49,050 nt of DNA from Fragilaria crotonensis (taxonomy: Eukaryota > Bacillariophyta > Fragilariophyceae > Fragilariales > Fragilariaceae), in the NCBI GenBank assembly GCA_022925895.1, contig JAKSYS010000486.1, forward strand, positions 1 to 49,050, written 5' to 3'. The first letter of the stretch is position 1, and every line of letters begins with the position of its first letter. Shown piece by piece: positions 20,982 to 31,332 of this stretch. The notes below the pieces were generated by a model. It made no database searches, was not told where the DNA came from, and saw only the letters and a program-made list of their open reading frames with translations. The position numbers and the translations under genes were made by a program.

Positions 20982-21934
20982 TGGGGACAGGATTTGCCAG
21001 AATGTGTTGTGCACAACATTGATGGTGGCAGGTTATAAATCGTCTTGTGATTGGATGCAAACAATCCGAATAATTGGCTCCCATGTGACATTTCATGGGC
21101 TATCTGACGCCATGATGCTCTCTCAATTCTCTCTAAGAGCTACCGATTACGCATTTTAAGTTTCATCCACACCTGTGGATACAGGTTATCAGATTTCCTT
21201 AATCCATGGTATGACAATCCGAGCAAGATTTGTCTGCTGCCATTCAGCATTCCCATAATGAACATCCGGGGTGCAATTTTTTAAAATCAAACCTCAAGGT
21301 TGCCCATGTTGACATTGCGATGGGATCATGGATGATTCAAAGCTGCGGTTTGGTTAGGTGAACATCGAAGCCCTGTTCATTGCATGTAAACGCCCTCCAT
21401 CGAGAGGCGTATGCTACTCATATTCTTGCTGTTGCCACTGTATCACATATCATCATAAATCCGTCAATTCGCCTTCGAGATTAGTCAAACACAGTCCTCA
21501 GCCAGAACCCCATGACTGAAATTCTGGGAAAAGGTGCTACGGTACCAACGTAGTTGCGCAGATGCGCACTGCGTTTCGACCCTGCTACTGCGTACCACAA
21601 TTCCGCGTTTTTCCGGTCGAATAAATATTTACAAAGTGTATTAAATCGGCATTTATCTGAAAAGTCAACCTACCATCAGTCATTTTCCATCAACTACTGT
21701 TCCTTGCCGACTAATCATTCTATCATGCATGTTGTACGTTGTACGGGTGTACCTGGTACTCGTAGTGCTGGGTACTGGGTACTGGGTAGTATCAGATGTA
21801 GGGATTGGGAAATTCAGATGTCACCTTCGGACCCCTCACCCTGTGCCCTGTGCCACGGGGTGGAAACCGGAACGGGTTTCTGCAAGGCAAATGCGAGACA
21901 TACTTCAATTTTCTGGCGAATGGCGTCTTCAACA
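20982..21934. other. Intergenic between sulfotransferase copies B and C
   Basis: The downstream flank begins like that of copy C (TGGGGACAGGATTT against TTGGGGAAGGATTT). An open frame from 21554 leads into copy C, but its first part crosses GTACCTGGTACTCGTAG-type repeat and has no counterpart in copies A and B, so it is treated as 5' flank. Confidence 0.5.
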
Positions 21935-23260
21935 ATGACGGCAACCAAAGGAAGACGAATCCTCCCATCGATCGTCCTTCTTATCATTCTATGGATGCTC
22001 TTGACAATTTTCATTCATATGAAATTAGACAGTTTTCTATCAAACACTCAACGCCAAGCGCCGTCTTCGACGGGGCATGGACGACGACAAGTCAATCCGC
22101 TTGACGTCATTCGCGATAGCGTTTCACTGACTGATCATGGCCGTGTTCTTAGTCGTACGGCTTTGGACACTGGTTCGAAACCACGGGGTGACGTTTCAAG
22201 TTCGGATGGCGATTTGCGCTCGCCCATGAACCGATCTGAGAATACAAGCATTCGCCACCGAGTCAAGCGGTTAGAGCGAAAGGGAATTGATCCAATGGAT
22301 AAGAAACGATGGCCACAACCACTGGAGAAACAGCCACTGAAAGATCTCGGCGCAATACGCCGAGCCTATAGTAGACGCAAACCCATGGTGATGGAACCTA
22401 AGATCTACGATACGCAAGGCCAGGCAACTGTTTGCGTGTCTCGAAATGTTGAAACGAATACTTGTCAACTGCATCGGTGTGGCAGTGTTGTTGTCGGGAA
22501 GCACGATAGCAAGAACCCATTAGATGATTTTGGATTTGTTGTGCATGAGCGTAACAATACTCGGGGACACAGCCCCGTCACCGCTGGTTGGGCCCTCGCG
22601 GGTTCGGGGTGTGCTATTTCCCACCGGTACAAGTTCGTCTACATTCACGTACTGAAGAGTGGTGGCATGACCATCAAAACGCTTTTGAAACGTGGACTCT
22701 GCGGCGGAGTGACGCAGACGTGTGAGGACCTCCAGATTGTTGATTGTGACATTGCAGTTGAAGACTATCCCAGCTATTTTGTGTTTTCGTTTGTGAGGAA
22801 TCCGTTTTCGCGCATCTACTCAGCGTACAGCATGGCTGCCAGTATGCAGAGTCCCAACTGGCATTCCGTGAGCTTCGAAGAGTTCGCCACGATGAGTCGT
22901 GGACAGAGACGGAACGCAAGCAAAACATCTCCGGCGCATTATGACCCGCAGATCAATTTCTTGATGGATTACTCACATTGTCCAGTTTTTGATTTCCTGG
23001 GTAGATTAGAACGCTTTCGCGAGGATATGCAAATCATTCTCAACCAAATCCAAAGTCCAGATCTGCAGGCGTACTTCAATTCCACAGGAGGGATGGATCT
23101 TCGGGAGAATTGTACAAGTTATGGAGAACGCAAGAAACAGAGTGAGCTTGGTGGGAATCTACGAAACGCATATCAATCACAAGCTACTATCGACGCGATA
23201 GCCAAAGAATTTGAATCCGATTTCACACTTTTGGGCTACGATCCAACACAAGTACTGTGA
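21935..23260 (+). CDS. Golgi-type carbohydrate sulfotransferase (Sulfotransfer_2-like), copy C
   Basis: 441 residues from ATG 21935, chosen because MTATKGRR aligns with the start of copy B; an in-frame ATG at 21920 would add MASST. The organisation is as in copy B: TM (IVLLIILWMLLTIFIHM), variable stem, the strongly conserved block MEPKIYDTQGQATVCVSRN, then IHVLKSGGMTIKTLLKRG and FVRNPFSRIYSAY for PAPS binding, ending LLGYDPTQVL. The stem differs from B far more than the catalytic domain, as expected for diverging Golgi enzymes. It converges on the SET gene with only 109 nt between stop codons. Confidence 0.87.
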   Translation: MTATKGRRILPSIVLLIILWMLLTIFIHMKLDSFLSNTQRQAPSSTGHGRRQVNPLDVIRDSVSLTDHGRVLSRTALDTGSKPRGDVSSSDGDLRSPMNRSENTSIRHRVKRLERKGIDPMDKKRWPQPLEKQPLKDLGAIRRAYSRRKPMVMEPKIYDTQGQATVCVSRNVETNTCQLHRCGSVVVGKHDSKNPLDDFGFVVHERNNTRGHSPVTAGWALAGSGCAISHRYKFVYIHVLKSGGMTIKTLLKRGLCGGVTQTCEDLQIVDCDIAVEDYPSYFVFSFVRNPFSRIYSAYSMAASMQSPNWHSVSFEEFATMSRGQRRNASKTSPAHYDPQINFLMDYSHCPVFDFLGRLERFREDMQIILNQIQSPDLQAYFNSTGGMDLRENCTSYGERKKQSELGGNLRNAYQSQATIDAIAKEFESDFTLLGYDPTQVL

Positions 23261-23369
23261 TTGGGGAAGGATTTTTCTAAATTGATGAGGGAGTACTGCT
23301 GATGACGGAGGATCGAACGTCGTCAAAGCTCGATCTGTCGTCGTGTGCGGCACTGCAATTAGGAGGGGT

Positions 23370-25351
23370 TTAAAGCTGATACTCCATTGCCTGCTTTGCA
23401 CCAGATCGGCGTCGAACGTTCTTCCACTCCTCTCTGCGGAGCGATCCCAGAACATCGTCGCAATAACGCACGATAGTATGGTGTATTGCATTTTGTTCCT
23501 CCTCAGCCTCCAGTTCCGCGACAATCGATTCGTAGCTATTGCGATCCACTCCATTCAATTCACACTCAATAACATCCATCACTTCCAGAGCTGTTCGGGC
23601 CCATTGAGCAAAGTGACGAAGGACTTCCTTCTCCCCGCGAACCTGTATCTTGGCATGGCGTTGGTTACTGAAACGGGGAAAGGCGACTTCATCCGAAAGA
23701 TCCATGATATCTTGCGCCAATGTTGTTGGATACTGAGCCAGCGATCGGCCGATAATGTCCAACAATAGCATCATGGCAGCCTTTTCGTTTCTCAAGCTAA
23801 TCGGATGGCGGATATCCCGACATGATCGATAGAATGCAGAAGTTACTTGCATGGTTCGCTGATCCGACATGCCAAATAACGCTCTAGTCACAGCTCCATC
23901 ACTTATGTTTGATGTTATAGCCTTGAGTTCCTCTTCGTTACAAGCGAGGGCGCGGAGCAAACTGAACAAAAGCCTCGTGTTTTCATTGTTGGAGACGCAA
24001 ACTCGGACTCGCTTGATCGGTGCGATTCCGTCACAGAAGTCATCCCTATGGTTCTTTGCAGACACTTTTGTAGTGTTCCCAATAGCGGCATTCAGTGATT
24101 GTGCACCTGCGAAACCCGCGACAGCGGCATGGATCGAATCCGCTTCTCCACGAGTCCAAAATTTCACTTTGAGAGCATACAACGGATCATTTGGGTTGAC
24201 TCCCAATTGTATGGGTACTTCGTTGGGGCAAAATCCGTCCATCTCGCGATTGTCTTCCACAGCAAAGCCGTAGTTAAGAAGAAACCGATGATTGCATTTC
24301 TGACCATATGAATCATAAACTTGTGCACCGGCTGGAATTCCTTGGAGCCTGTGGAGAGTGGAGGGATAAGGATTAGTCTCCTGGTAATTTGACGTACGGT
24401 CTGGAAAGAGGAACAAATAGAAAAAAATCGAGGGACAAGGTGCGATGAACGTGCGATGAACGATTTGCACGCATGGAATCGCGACTCACGTTGTAATAGT
24501 AAAGGCTTGCCGATCCTCTTCAAACGTCCATTTTGTTTCTCGCGGTCGATAGTGATTCAGCATATCGGCGTGCGGGACCAGTGCTGAGGTTCGATGACCA
24601 TCAATTTGCAGTCCAAAGTTCCGAGAACACACGCACATGCGAGCCCATTTGAATTCATCCAGAGTACAAATATCTTGCAATTCCGGTGCTACTTGACAAA
24701 TGGCATCGTAATCATCAGCAATCGCCTCGTTCCGGTCGGCAATTTGCGCCAGCAAGTAGCTTCCCTCCAGGAGTTTGAGTTCATCTGGTGTCCAGAATAT
24801 AGGCATGTTCTTGAGAGTTCTAGGCAATATTTCATAATATGGGTGAAAGAAGGACTTTGATCCATTTTGTTTGCGGTCCCAAAGGATGTAGATCATGAGG
24901 AAAATGTGCTTGGGAGCATCGAGATCTAGGTCGCTGTTGAGTATCTTTTGACCCAACGGCGTCGCTTGACCCATTTCTACAGTGACGAGGCATTTGCGAG
25001 GAATAATCATGCAGACAGAGTCGGCGGGGATGAAGGTTCGTGCGTGAACTCCTCTCATTTCCGATTCTTCCAATATGGTCGATTCTTTCTTTTCTTCTGC
25101 GATTTCTGTCTCTGTCGGTGTATCGTATTCCCGGAGTTCCAACTGATGTGACAATAAGGTGAGTAAAGCGCAACAGGATGGGAGTGGAAGGTGCCGAAAA
25201 TGTCAGCTAGCGAAGGTTTGATTGCAATCGGGGTGCAAGCTTGACTTACCATGTCGAAATTTGCCCCATTTTCCCTCAGCCAGGCTTCATAGCGTTGGAA
25301 CTTATCCATCGATTGAGGTTTGGAATTGTGATGGCTTGAAACACCAGACAT
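23370..25351 (-). CDS. SET-domain protein methyltransferase (SETD3/LSMT-like), three exons
   Basis: 577 residues from minus-strand exons 25351-25250, 25142-24490 and 24348-23370; introns of 107 and 141 nt with GTAAGT and GTGAGT donors and CAG acceptors. The split SET domain occupies about residues 30-285: GVHARTFIPADSV early, then a large helical insertion (FWTPDELKLLEGS), then the AdoMet-binding ADMLNHYRP (Asn-His near 229-230), and the catalytic-tyrosine segment YDSYGQKCNHRFLLNYGF. The C-terminal half is helical, like the substrate-binding domain of LSMT/SETD3/SETD6 proteins (FSLLRALACNEEEL, ISLRNEKAAMMLLLDII). The substrate is probably a non-histone protein lysine or histidine; which one is unknown. 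No plastid presequence is visible. A close paralogue with introns at the same places lies at 43202-45748. Confidence 0.88.
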
Positions 25352-26311
25352 CGTACTGCTGCTGCTGTTCTTACTGTTGCTTTGTTGTTATGGTTGTTGT
25401 AAGGCTCGAAGATGTAGAACAGGACGTGAATTGCAGCAACTCCTGCTGATGGACAAGATAGCTCCAGTAATGGTACTACCTACTTGAAGCGTGTAGCTTA
25501 TACAACGGAGTAATAGAGAGACAGGACAAGAATGACCTTGGTGGAACTGGAATCACAGGAACGGAACGTGCACACACAACACACAACAACACGCAAACCA
25601 ACGGAAGCACTGCCTTTCGATCAGCCTCCAGCCTCCAAGGACATGCGAAACTAAAACCTGCCGTTGGCAAGACAACAAATGTTGAACATACCAGGTACAC
25701 GTATATTGTACATGGACTTCTGATATTCCGAGTACAGTACATTACACCGAGTACCAATGATACAGTACGAATTATACGTGGGGAAAAAGGTCTTCGACAT
25801 CGCTGGTACGCAGTCGCTGTACAAACACTCCAGAACTCGAGTACTTGTACTGAGTGAGAGTTATCCTATTGCAGCACTGTAGCATCGAGCTTATCTTACA
25901 GTTCGTACTTGCGCCGTGATCCCGGAACATTGGAAATGGGAACACTACGAGGTATGCATACAATGAAGATTTCGTTGTATGAACATACAGGACTTGTTTA
26001 TTATGATACAAAGTTACGGTAGTTTACATAAACTCGGAGTACGGACTCCGTACTCCGAGTTTATGTCAACTGTACGGGCTGATACACGGATACAGTCCAT
26101 ACTGGATGATATGCATACCGGTATTGTAGTAGAGCACTGGTGTGCTACCACACGCGACACGCGCGAGCAATAGCGATTTTGAATTTTTTTCGTCGCACGC
26201 CATGATTTTGAATCTCCTTTTGTCAGGGCACCACTGGTGTCATTTCGCTGATCTTTTCTCCTTCTTCTCTGCATGTGATCGCCTATTGCCTGTCTTGTGT
26301 TCAGACCACCA
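25352..26311. other. Intergenic with GTAC-rich tracts and a long palindrome
   Basis: About 0.96 kb between the divergent starts of the SET gene and the coiled-coil gene. No ORF with family support. GTAC words are dense at 25690-25870. The perfect palindrome is listed separately. Confidence 0.5.
26026..26066. repeat. Perfect palindrome, 20-bp arms around one base
   Basis: ACATAAACTCGGAGTACGGA is followed by C and the exact reverse complement of the first arm. It can form a 20-bp cruciform with a one-base loop. It lies about 250 nt upstream of the coiled-coil gene's start and could be a terminator-like or recombination structure. Confidence 0.9.
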
Positions 26312-27505
26312 ATGAATCCAGCCTGGATCCACGCCTCCGAGTCTCTCGTCCCGATGCTAGCCCGAGGAGAGCTTGGGAACTCCGACGACGGAAAACTATC
26401 ACAAGTACAAACGACACTTCGCATCCCTCCATCCCTTGTTTACCTGTGTGGCATGGTCACTCACTTTCAAAGAGAACCGCCCTTTAGTAAAGAGCAGGTG
26501 GATTGGTTTCAGAAGTTGCAAATTATCTATCACAAGGAAACTGGATCACCTCATCGTCTCTACCTGTTGAGCCCGACGCTACTCCCTACCGAGGACCTGC
26601 GCAACATCATCCATCGTCAAGTTACTCGACGACTGGAAGAAATTGAAGCGCAAGCCACGAGAGCGCAAGAGAAAATACTGGCCATGGAGCAAGAACAGAC
26701 CACAAGACGAAGATACAAGGTGCGTAAAGCAACAAGACTGCCCCATAAAGCACAGGAACATGAAAGCAAGCCCGAACACGACGACGGCGATGGGTGTGCA
26801 AGTGATGAAGAGAACCAGAGCTTGCCAGATGACAATGTTCCGGTGACAGCAAACACTACAAGTACGCTGGATGAATTGATGAAACCACTATTTGTTACAG
26901 AAGATAGAGGCACGTCCACCAGTGACTGGACCGAAGTCAAGCCCAAGAAGAAAGTACTTGAACCGTGTCCGTCTGTTACATCAAGACACCCACTAGACGA
27001 TGGGACAACAAATGAGGAAAAGGAAAGTTTAGACGAGGCTCAAGTTGAACAGAAGGACGTAGACTCATCGGAGGCTGAGGAAACGGAGTTACGTCCGTGC
27101 TTACCAAATTTGCTCCATCTTGATGGGTCTGTCAGCTCGACCCAAATCAGCGATGTTCATCAATTGGATCGAGATTGTGAAGCATCGTTATTACGAAATA
27201 AGATACACGAGCTGGAGTTGGAGTTGGCTGCAAAGGAGGAACTTCTGCAGAAGGAACGCGTTGCCCATGCCAAGGCACTTCTGCTAGAAAAAGAACAATC
27301 GCACGAACGCATGCAAAGCCTTCAACTACGGCTCTATATAAGCGAAACTCGGCTCAAAACCTTTGAAGATGCGTTGGATCAACATATGGAAGCAGTCGCC
27401 AACAATGTTGCCATTGGATCTCCGGAAAGAAGGGTGCGAAGGATGCTACAAGAGGAAGAAAATGAGGTTGTCACTCCACTGTATTCACGTTCGTTACGAA
27501 AGTGA
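26312..27505 (+). CDS. Hypothetical coiled-coil protein with acidic disordered middle
   Basis: 397 residues from the first ATG; I recognise no family. The folded-looking N-terminus (residues ~1-100) contains LRIPPSLVYLCGM and RLYLLSPTLLPTEDLRNII. A charged helix follows (RQVTRRLEEIEAQATRAQ, residues ~102-130), then a long Glu/Asp/Ser/Thr-rich disordered middle. A C-terminal coiled coil (~295-355) has heptad leucines, e.g. KIHELELELAAKEELLQKE and MQSLQLRLYISETRLKTF. This looks like a scaffold or cytoskeletal adaptor, but that is inference. Single exon. Confidence 0.65.
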   Translation: MNPAWIHASESLVPMLARGELGNSDDGKLSQVQTTLRIPPSLVYLCGMVTHFQREPPFSKEQVDWFQKLQIIYHKETGSPHRLYLLSPTLLPTEDLRNIIHRQVTRRLEEIEAQATRAQEKILAMEQEQTTRRRYKVRKATRLPHKAQEHESKPEHDDGDGCASDEENQSLPDDNVPVTANTTSTLDELMKPLFVTEDRGTSTSDWTEVKPKKKVLEPCPSVTSRHPLDDGTTNEEKESLDEAQVEQKDVDSSEAEETELRPCLPNLLHLDGSVSSTQISDVHQLDRDCEASLLRNKIHELELELAAKEELLQKERVAHAKALLLEKEQSHERMQSLQLRLYISETRLKTFEDALDQHMEAVANNVAIGSPERRVRRMLQEEENEVVTPLYSRSLRK

Positions 27506-28374
27506 CCTTTGCATTCTCTAGGAATCAGCCAAGTGATGGCAATAGCTGTGTAAACTAGTTCTGGAGTAGTTCGCAATGTGCCTCAGAAGGATGTGTGGTG
27601 TGTTCGCCAGTTGTAGCAAGTCAGGTCATACTGGCGTATTCCTATTCGATGAGCCACTGTCACGGTGCCTCTCTGTGTGTGTTGGGTTACTGACTAATCA
27701 TAGCAAAATGACAGTAGATGTTTGCTACCGGTAGTAGTAGAAACATATACCCAGTACTAACTACTGGGTTTGGGTGGGTTTGGGTAGGTCTTGTAGATCG
27801 TATGGGTTCTGGGTGGGTTTGGGCTGGTACTCCGTGAGCGTAGCTTTACGTGGGTACCCATGGGTTTGATATTTTCAGAAATTCCCGTCTCTGGTACGTA
27901 GTGATCGTACGAGTCGTGCCCGGTCTTTTGTACTGTATATTACATATGCATACATGTCATACCATATACACATGCATATTTTTGGATTTCACTTGGGACA
28001 CCGATGACCGATGACGTAGAAGGGGTCGGAATTTTCCGTTGTTGTCTGTCACAACCAGACATGTGGGCTAAAACGGACGAAGCTTGGATTGACCGTTTCC
28101 GATGCCTCTCACAACTCACATTATGGTTCGGAGTGACATCCCTATTGTTCGTATACTCCGTCTCAGACAGTCCTGTGTCAATGGATCAACCGTCAACTCA
28201 ATTGTGCTACCCTCCCAATTTTGGCGCGGAATAAAAAGGCAGCAGCACTTGTTCGCCCCTCTCTTGCCGCCAGATCGTTGGCGCCAACGACAATACTGAC
28301 GCTAATACGGGTGTTTAAGAGAGGGTTCTTTGCTTTGGCCATCATCAAATTTCATTTTTAAGTTGTTTGAAAGA
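27506..28374. other. Intergenic containing two G-quadruplex motifs
   Basis: No gene seen. GTAC words flank a G-rich stretch at 27766-27823 (see separate entry). Further right are ATGCATA/ACATGTC words at 27935-27985. Confidence 0.5.
27766..27823 (+). repeat. Two tandem G-quadruplex-capable runs
   Basis: Run 1 (27766-27784) is GGGTTTGGGTGGGTTTGGG, with loops of 3, 1 and 3. Run 2 (27804-27823) has four GGG with loops TTCT, T and TTT. Both match the G3N1-7 rule on the plus strand. They are downstream of the coiled-coil gene and upstream of the Ser/Pro-rich gene. Confidence 0.75.
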
Positions 28375-29022
28375 ATGAAAATCATCCTACATCATCGAGA
28401 CGATAGCATGTCGAGCATCAGCATGGATGGAGATTGGATCAACGATGTGCCTTCCCCACCACCAGGACCCAGACCACAAGTCGAGTCTCGAAGCGATACC
28501 ACCTCCCACGTATTGCTGTTTGATGCACAGGCAACAACATGCTCATCACCAACTTATATCGAAACCCTTCCCTACAGGACAAGCGGCAATAGCTCCTATG
28601 GGTCGCCCTTTCGTGTGCCAGCAAGTCTCGGCTCCCACTTCACAGTCGTCCAAGATGTCGACTATCAACACATTAATTCGCCTCCATATGAACGTCCCTC
28701 GCCAACATTTCGACTATCGCGTCGTCATGCATATTCAGATTCACCTCTTTCCAGCTTCAAACCTTCACGGTACTCCCTGGGTGTCCTCGGCGACGACAAT
28801 CACCCACAATCTTCCGACAAATCGAACATTTCTGTTCGAAAAATGTTTGGCAACACTCGAGCCGTGCTTCCACTACACCGATCGAAATCGGAGGCCAAGC
28901 CCAAACTCCATAGGCGTGACTCCTTTGCTTCGATGCCGAAAATTGCCGATATTGGCATATGTGTTGATGATTTGATTGATATTGTGACCCCGACAGGCCG
29001 AAACCCACGTATCTCCATGTGA
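28375..29022 (+). CDS. Hypothetical Ser/Pro-rich, largely disordered protein
   Basis: 215 residues from the first ATG (MKIILHHRDDSMSS). No known family. It is rich in Ser, Pro, Arg and Tyr with short possible phosphorylation motifs (PSPPPGPRP, LHRSKSEAKP, LHRRDSFASMP, RRHAYSDSP). Several RxxS contexts suggest kinase or 14-3-3 targets. The C-terminus has a short ordered-looking segment, IADIGICVDDLIDIV. Composition and a single long frame support coding, but nothing defines a function; a chance ORF is less likely but possible. Confidence 0.5.
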   Translation: MKIILHHRDDSMSSISMDGDWINDVPSPPPGPRPQVESRSDTTSHVLLFDAQATTCSSPTYIETLPYRTSGNSSYGSPFRVPASLGSHFTVVQDVDYQHINSPPYERPSPTFRLSRRHAYSDSPLSSFKPSRYSLGVLGDDNHPQSSDKSNISVRKMFGNTRAVLPLHRSKSEAKPKLHRRDSFASMPKIADIGICVDDLIDIVTPTGRNPRISM

Positions 29023-29552
29023 TCAACTGCGTTTTGTGAGCATCCAGCTGGATTCGCGTTATGCCAACGCAAAGTGGATCAATCTAAGTGTTTATATGCC
29101 CACTTATGTCCAATAGCCTCGTGCGCGTTTATATCGCAATGTGCCAATTAACGAAAAGTAATGAACATTTTGTTTAACTTCTGATAGTTGAGTCAGAAGC
29201 TGTACATGACTATCAATGTCAGTTGTACTTGATCGATCCAGGAATTATGGCATGGTCCCTCTTCTCGCCCACATGGCAGAATTGAAAATTCGCGTGACAG
29301 CCTATACGTAATGACCAAAGCCTCTCATATCATGCTATATGGGATGCACCCTTAGTGTCACACTGAGCGGTAAGACCAAGACTCTATACATTGAACCAAT
29401 AGCTACCGACTACCGACACGTGTACCAAGATCTCTCGAGAAAGCCCGCTTGATGCTGAAGCGGTCGATTTGTGATCGTGCTTCTGTTACACGTTGTCGAA
29501 TCTATGGTTGCTCCTCAAGCAACCGCCTTGCTGCGTGTGCTTGTCTTGTCAT
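29023..29552. other. Convergent intergenic region
   Basis: 530 nt between the 3' ends of the Ser/Pro-rich gene and the FMN-barrel gene. No gene or notable repeat seen. Confidence 0.5.
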
Positions 29553-30757
29553 TTACTCCAAACTGTCTTCTGCAATCTTGGCAATCGGAATATCCGAACC
29601 AGGCAAATCCTCATCCGACTCCCACACATATCCATTTCCTTTCTCCCACGCTTCTTGGAATACCTTGAGAATTTCCGATTTCGCATCTTCCACAGAGATG
29701 ACCGGAATTCTGAATCCCACTCTGAATTCATCGGTAATGAGCTTATTCCTCCTCGCCCCCTTCTGCGACGTGACACGAATGTCCATCCCCAACCGGTCGA
29801 CACTGGTGAGTCTGACATTTTCGAGCTCCGCGTCGACTTGCAACAAGTGTCGGGTGGTGAGTCTCAAATCTTCGGCATGATCGCGGTTGATGCGGGCGCA
29901 AATGTCCGCCGCCTCCTGCGCCAAAATATCCGGCGTCGACTCCCGGTAATCGGCCGGGTCGACCCATTTGGCCAAGACACCAAAGCCACCGACAAAGTAT
30001 ATTTTGGTTGGAACGAGGCGGTAAAAATGGAATTTGGGAGAATCCATGACCTGGTCGGCGTAGGCGTGTGAGATACTGTACCTCATGCGAATTGCGTCAA
30101 TGTCGGGGGCAGTTTTGGGGTCAATCTGGACAATGGTTCCGGTGAGGGAACATCGTGATACGTCTTGGCCGGTGCCAGCGAGTTGTGTGAAGAGTGTTAC
30201 CAAACTGCTGCCGGGATTGTTCGAGTTGTTGCCGTTATTATTGATGGCATTGTCGCGAATGTTAATCGTGTGCATGGACATTTCGTTCATTAACAAAACA
30301 GGGTTGCCATCATCGTCAAGGACGTAATCAACGTAGGATCCGAATGGAGCTCCTTCGATACCTTCGTGACTGGATGATGTGCACAGTGTGCCTGACGTAC
30401 AAACGGACGTGACAGTACGAGCTTTTCATTAACATTCAAACGAATGTTGAGATTTGGAACGGATGCAGTAGCAGCAGTCTGTGCTCCATTGACTTCGGCT
30501 GAAACCGCCGACACTGTCGCCATGGATCGACGTATTGTTTGGCCATTCTTTTGCACTACAATGTCGAGCGCAAGCTTGTGAGAAAGTCATCACGATTCCT
30601 TGCATCTGTCTATCTTTGCATCAATGCATACATCCACAATCCAGTCCTGGTCGGCCGACAAGATCAAAGAACAACACGTACCATAACCCTGAGGGCCTGC
30701 AACAAAGGCAGATGCACATCCTACGACGAGCAACAGAAGTTCAGCTGAGACTCTCAT
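29553..30757 (-). CDS. Plastid FMN-binding split-barrel protein, GluTR-binding-protein-like (PNPOx-like plus DUF2470)
   Basis: Minus-strand exon 1 (30757-30682) is short and encodes MRVSAELLLLVVGCASAFVAGPQG, a signal peptide with the diatom ASAF plastid cleavage motif (residues are split here: MRVSAELLLL, VVGCASAF, VAGPQG). A 126-nt intron (GTACGT...TTGTAG) joins in phase to 30555. The body has the split-barrel pattern (GAPFGSYVDYVLDDDGNPVL, MHTINI, RCSLTGTIVQIDP, KIYFVGGFGVLAKW) and a C-terminal DUF2470-type segment (AADICARINRDHAEDLRL). In plants the matching protein binds and stabilises glutamyl-tRNA reductase in tetrapyrrole synthesis; related HugZ proteins handle haem. One base is missing in GG at 30391-30392 (minus strand), splitting RQ-GTLCTSSS; adding one G restores 359 residues. 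Confidence 0.8.
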
Positions 30758-31332
30758 TGTTGTGCAGAGATGTTCAGGTTAAAAGTGCGCTTGTTAGCTC
30801 GTCGAAAGTCGAAGTTCAGAGTCGAAAACAAGAACCAAGTGTTGGAGTGATCACTTTGAACTTGGATAGGCACATAGTTGTTGTTTTCGCTTGTCCGCGG
30901 TGTGCTTGCGCCACAAGCTTACTCCTGGAATCCTTTGGCTCGGAGGCAAATCTTGACCACGCCCTACGGGAAACCACCCGTAGAAGCAAGTTGAACTTTT
31001 ATCCAGATTTTCTGACATTTTTCACAGGCGAATCTGGTGCCCAAGTTGAAGTCGAAAGAATCGTGCTGTATGTGTTCGCGTTTTCCTCGCATCGAAGATA
31101 TTTCACCTCGTCTTCACGAATAATCGAATAACATTCAAAAAAGGTCAGTACTACAGTACTCGGATTACTCTACTGGTACACTTTGAGTTCTGTGCACTAC
31201 GGTATCTACTACTTGTACGCGTTGGTATTCCGCGACTTGCAAATTGTAAAACAGAAACAAGGGACATGCTATCATCACCAGCGTAACACACCATTCGACG
31301 CCGTTGTCAGTTTCGTAACCTCCTCCTCCCAA
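30758..31332. other. Divergent intergenic region between two plastid-protein genes
   Basis: Shared upstream region of the FMN-barrel gene (minus) and the small AFAP protein gene (plus). The long plus frame across 30535-31131 is antisense to the hidden exon 1 and has no family match. GTAC words lie at 31145-31180. Confidence 0.5.

Noticed and set aside
21554-21934. N-terminal extension of sulfotransferase copy C
   Set aside because: It crosses GTAC repeat DNA and has no counterpart in copies A or B; the conserved start is at 21935.
27766-27823. Chromosome-end telomere
   Set aside because: The repeats are short and irregular, and genes continue on both sides.
30535-31131. 198-codon plus-strand ORF
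   Set aside because: It is antisense to the first exon of the FMN-barrel gene and has no recognisable domain.
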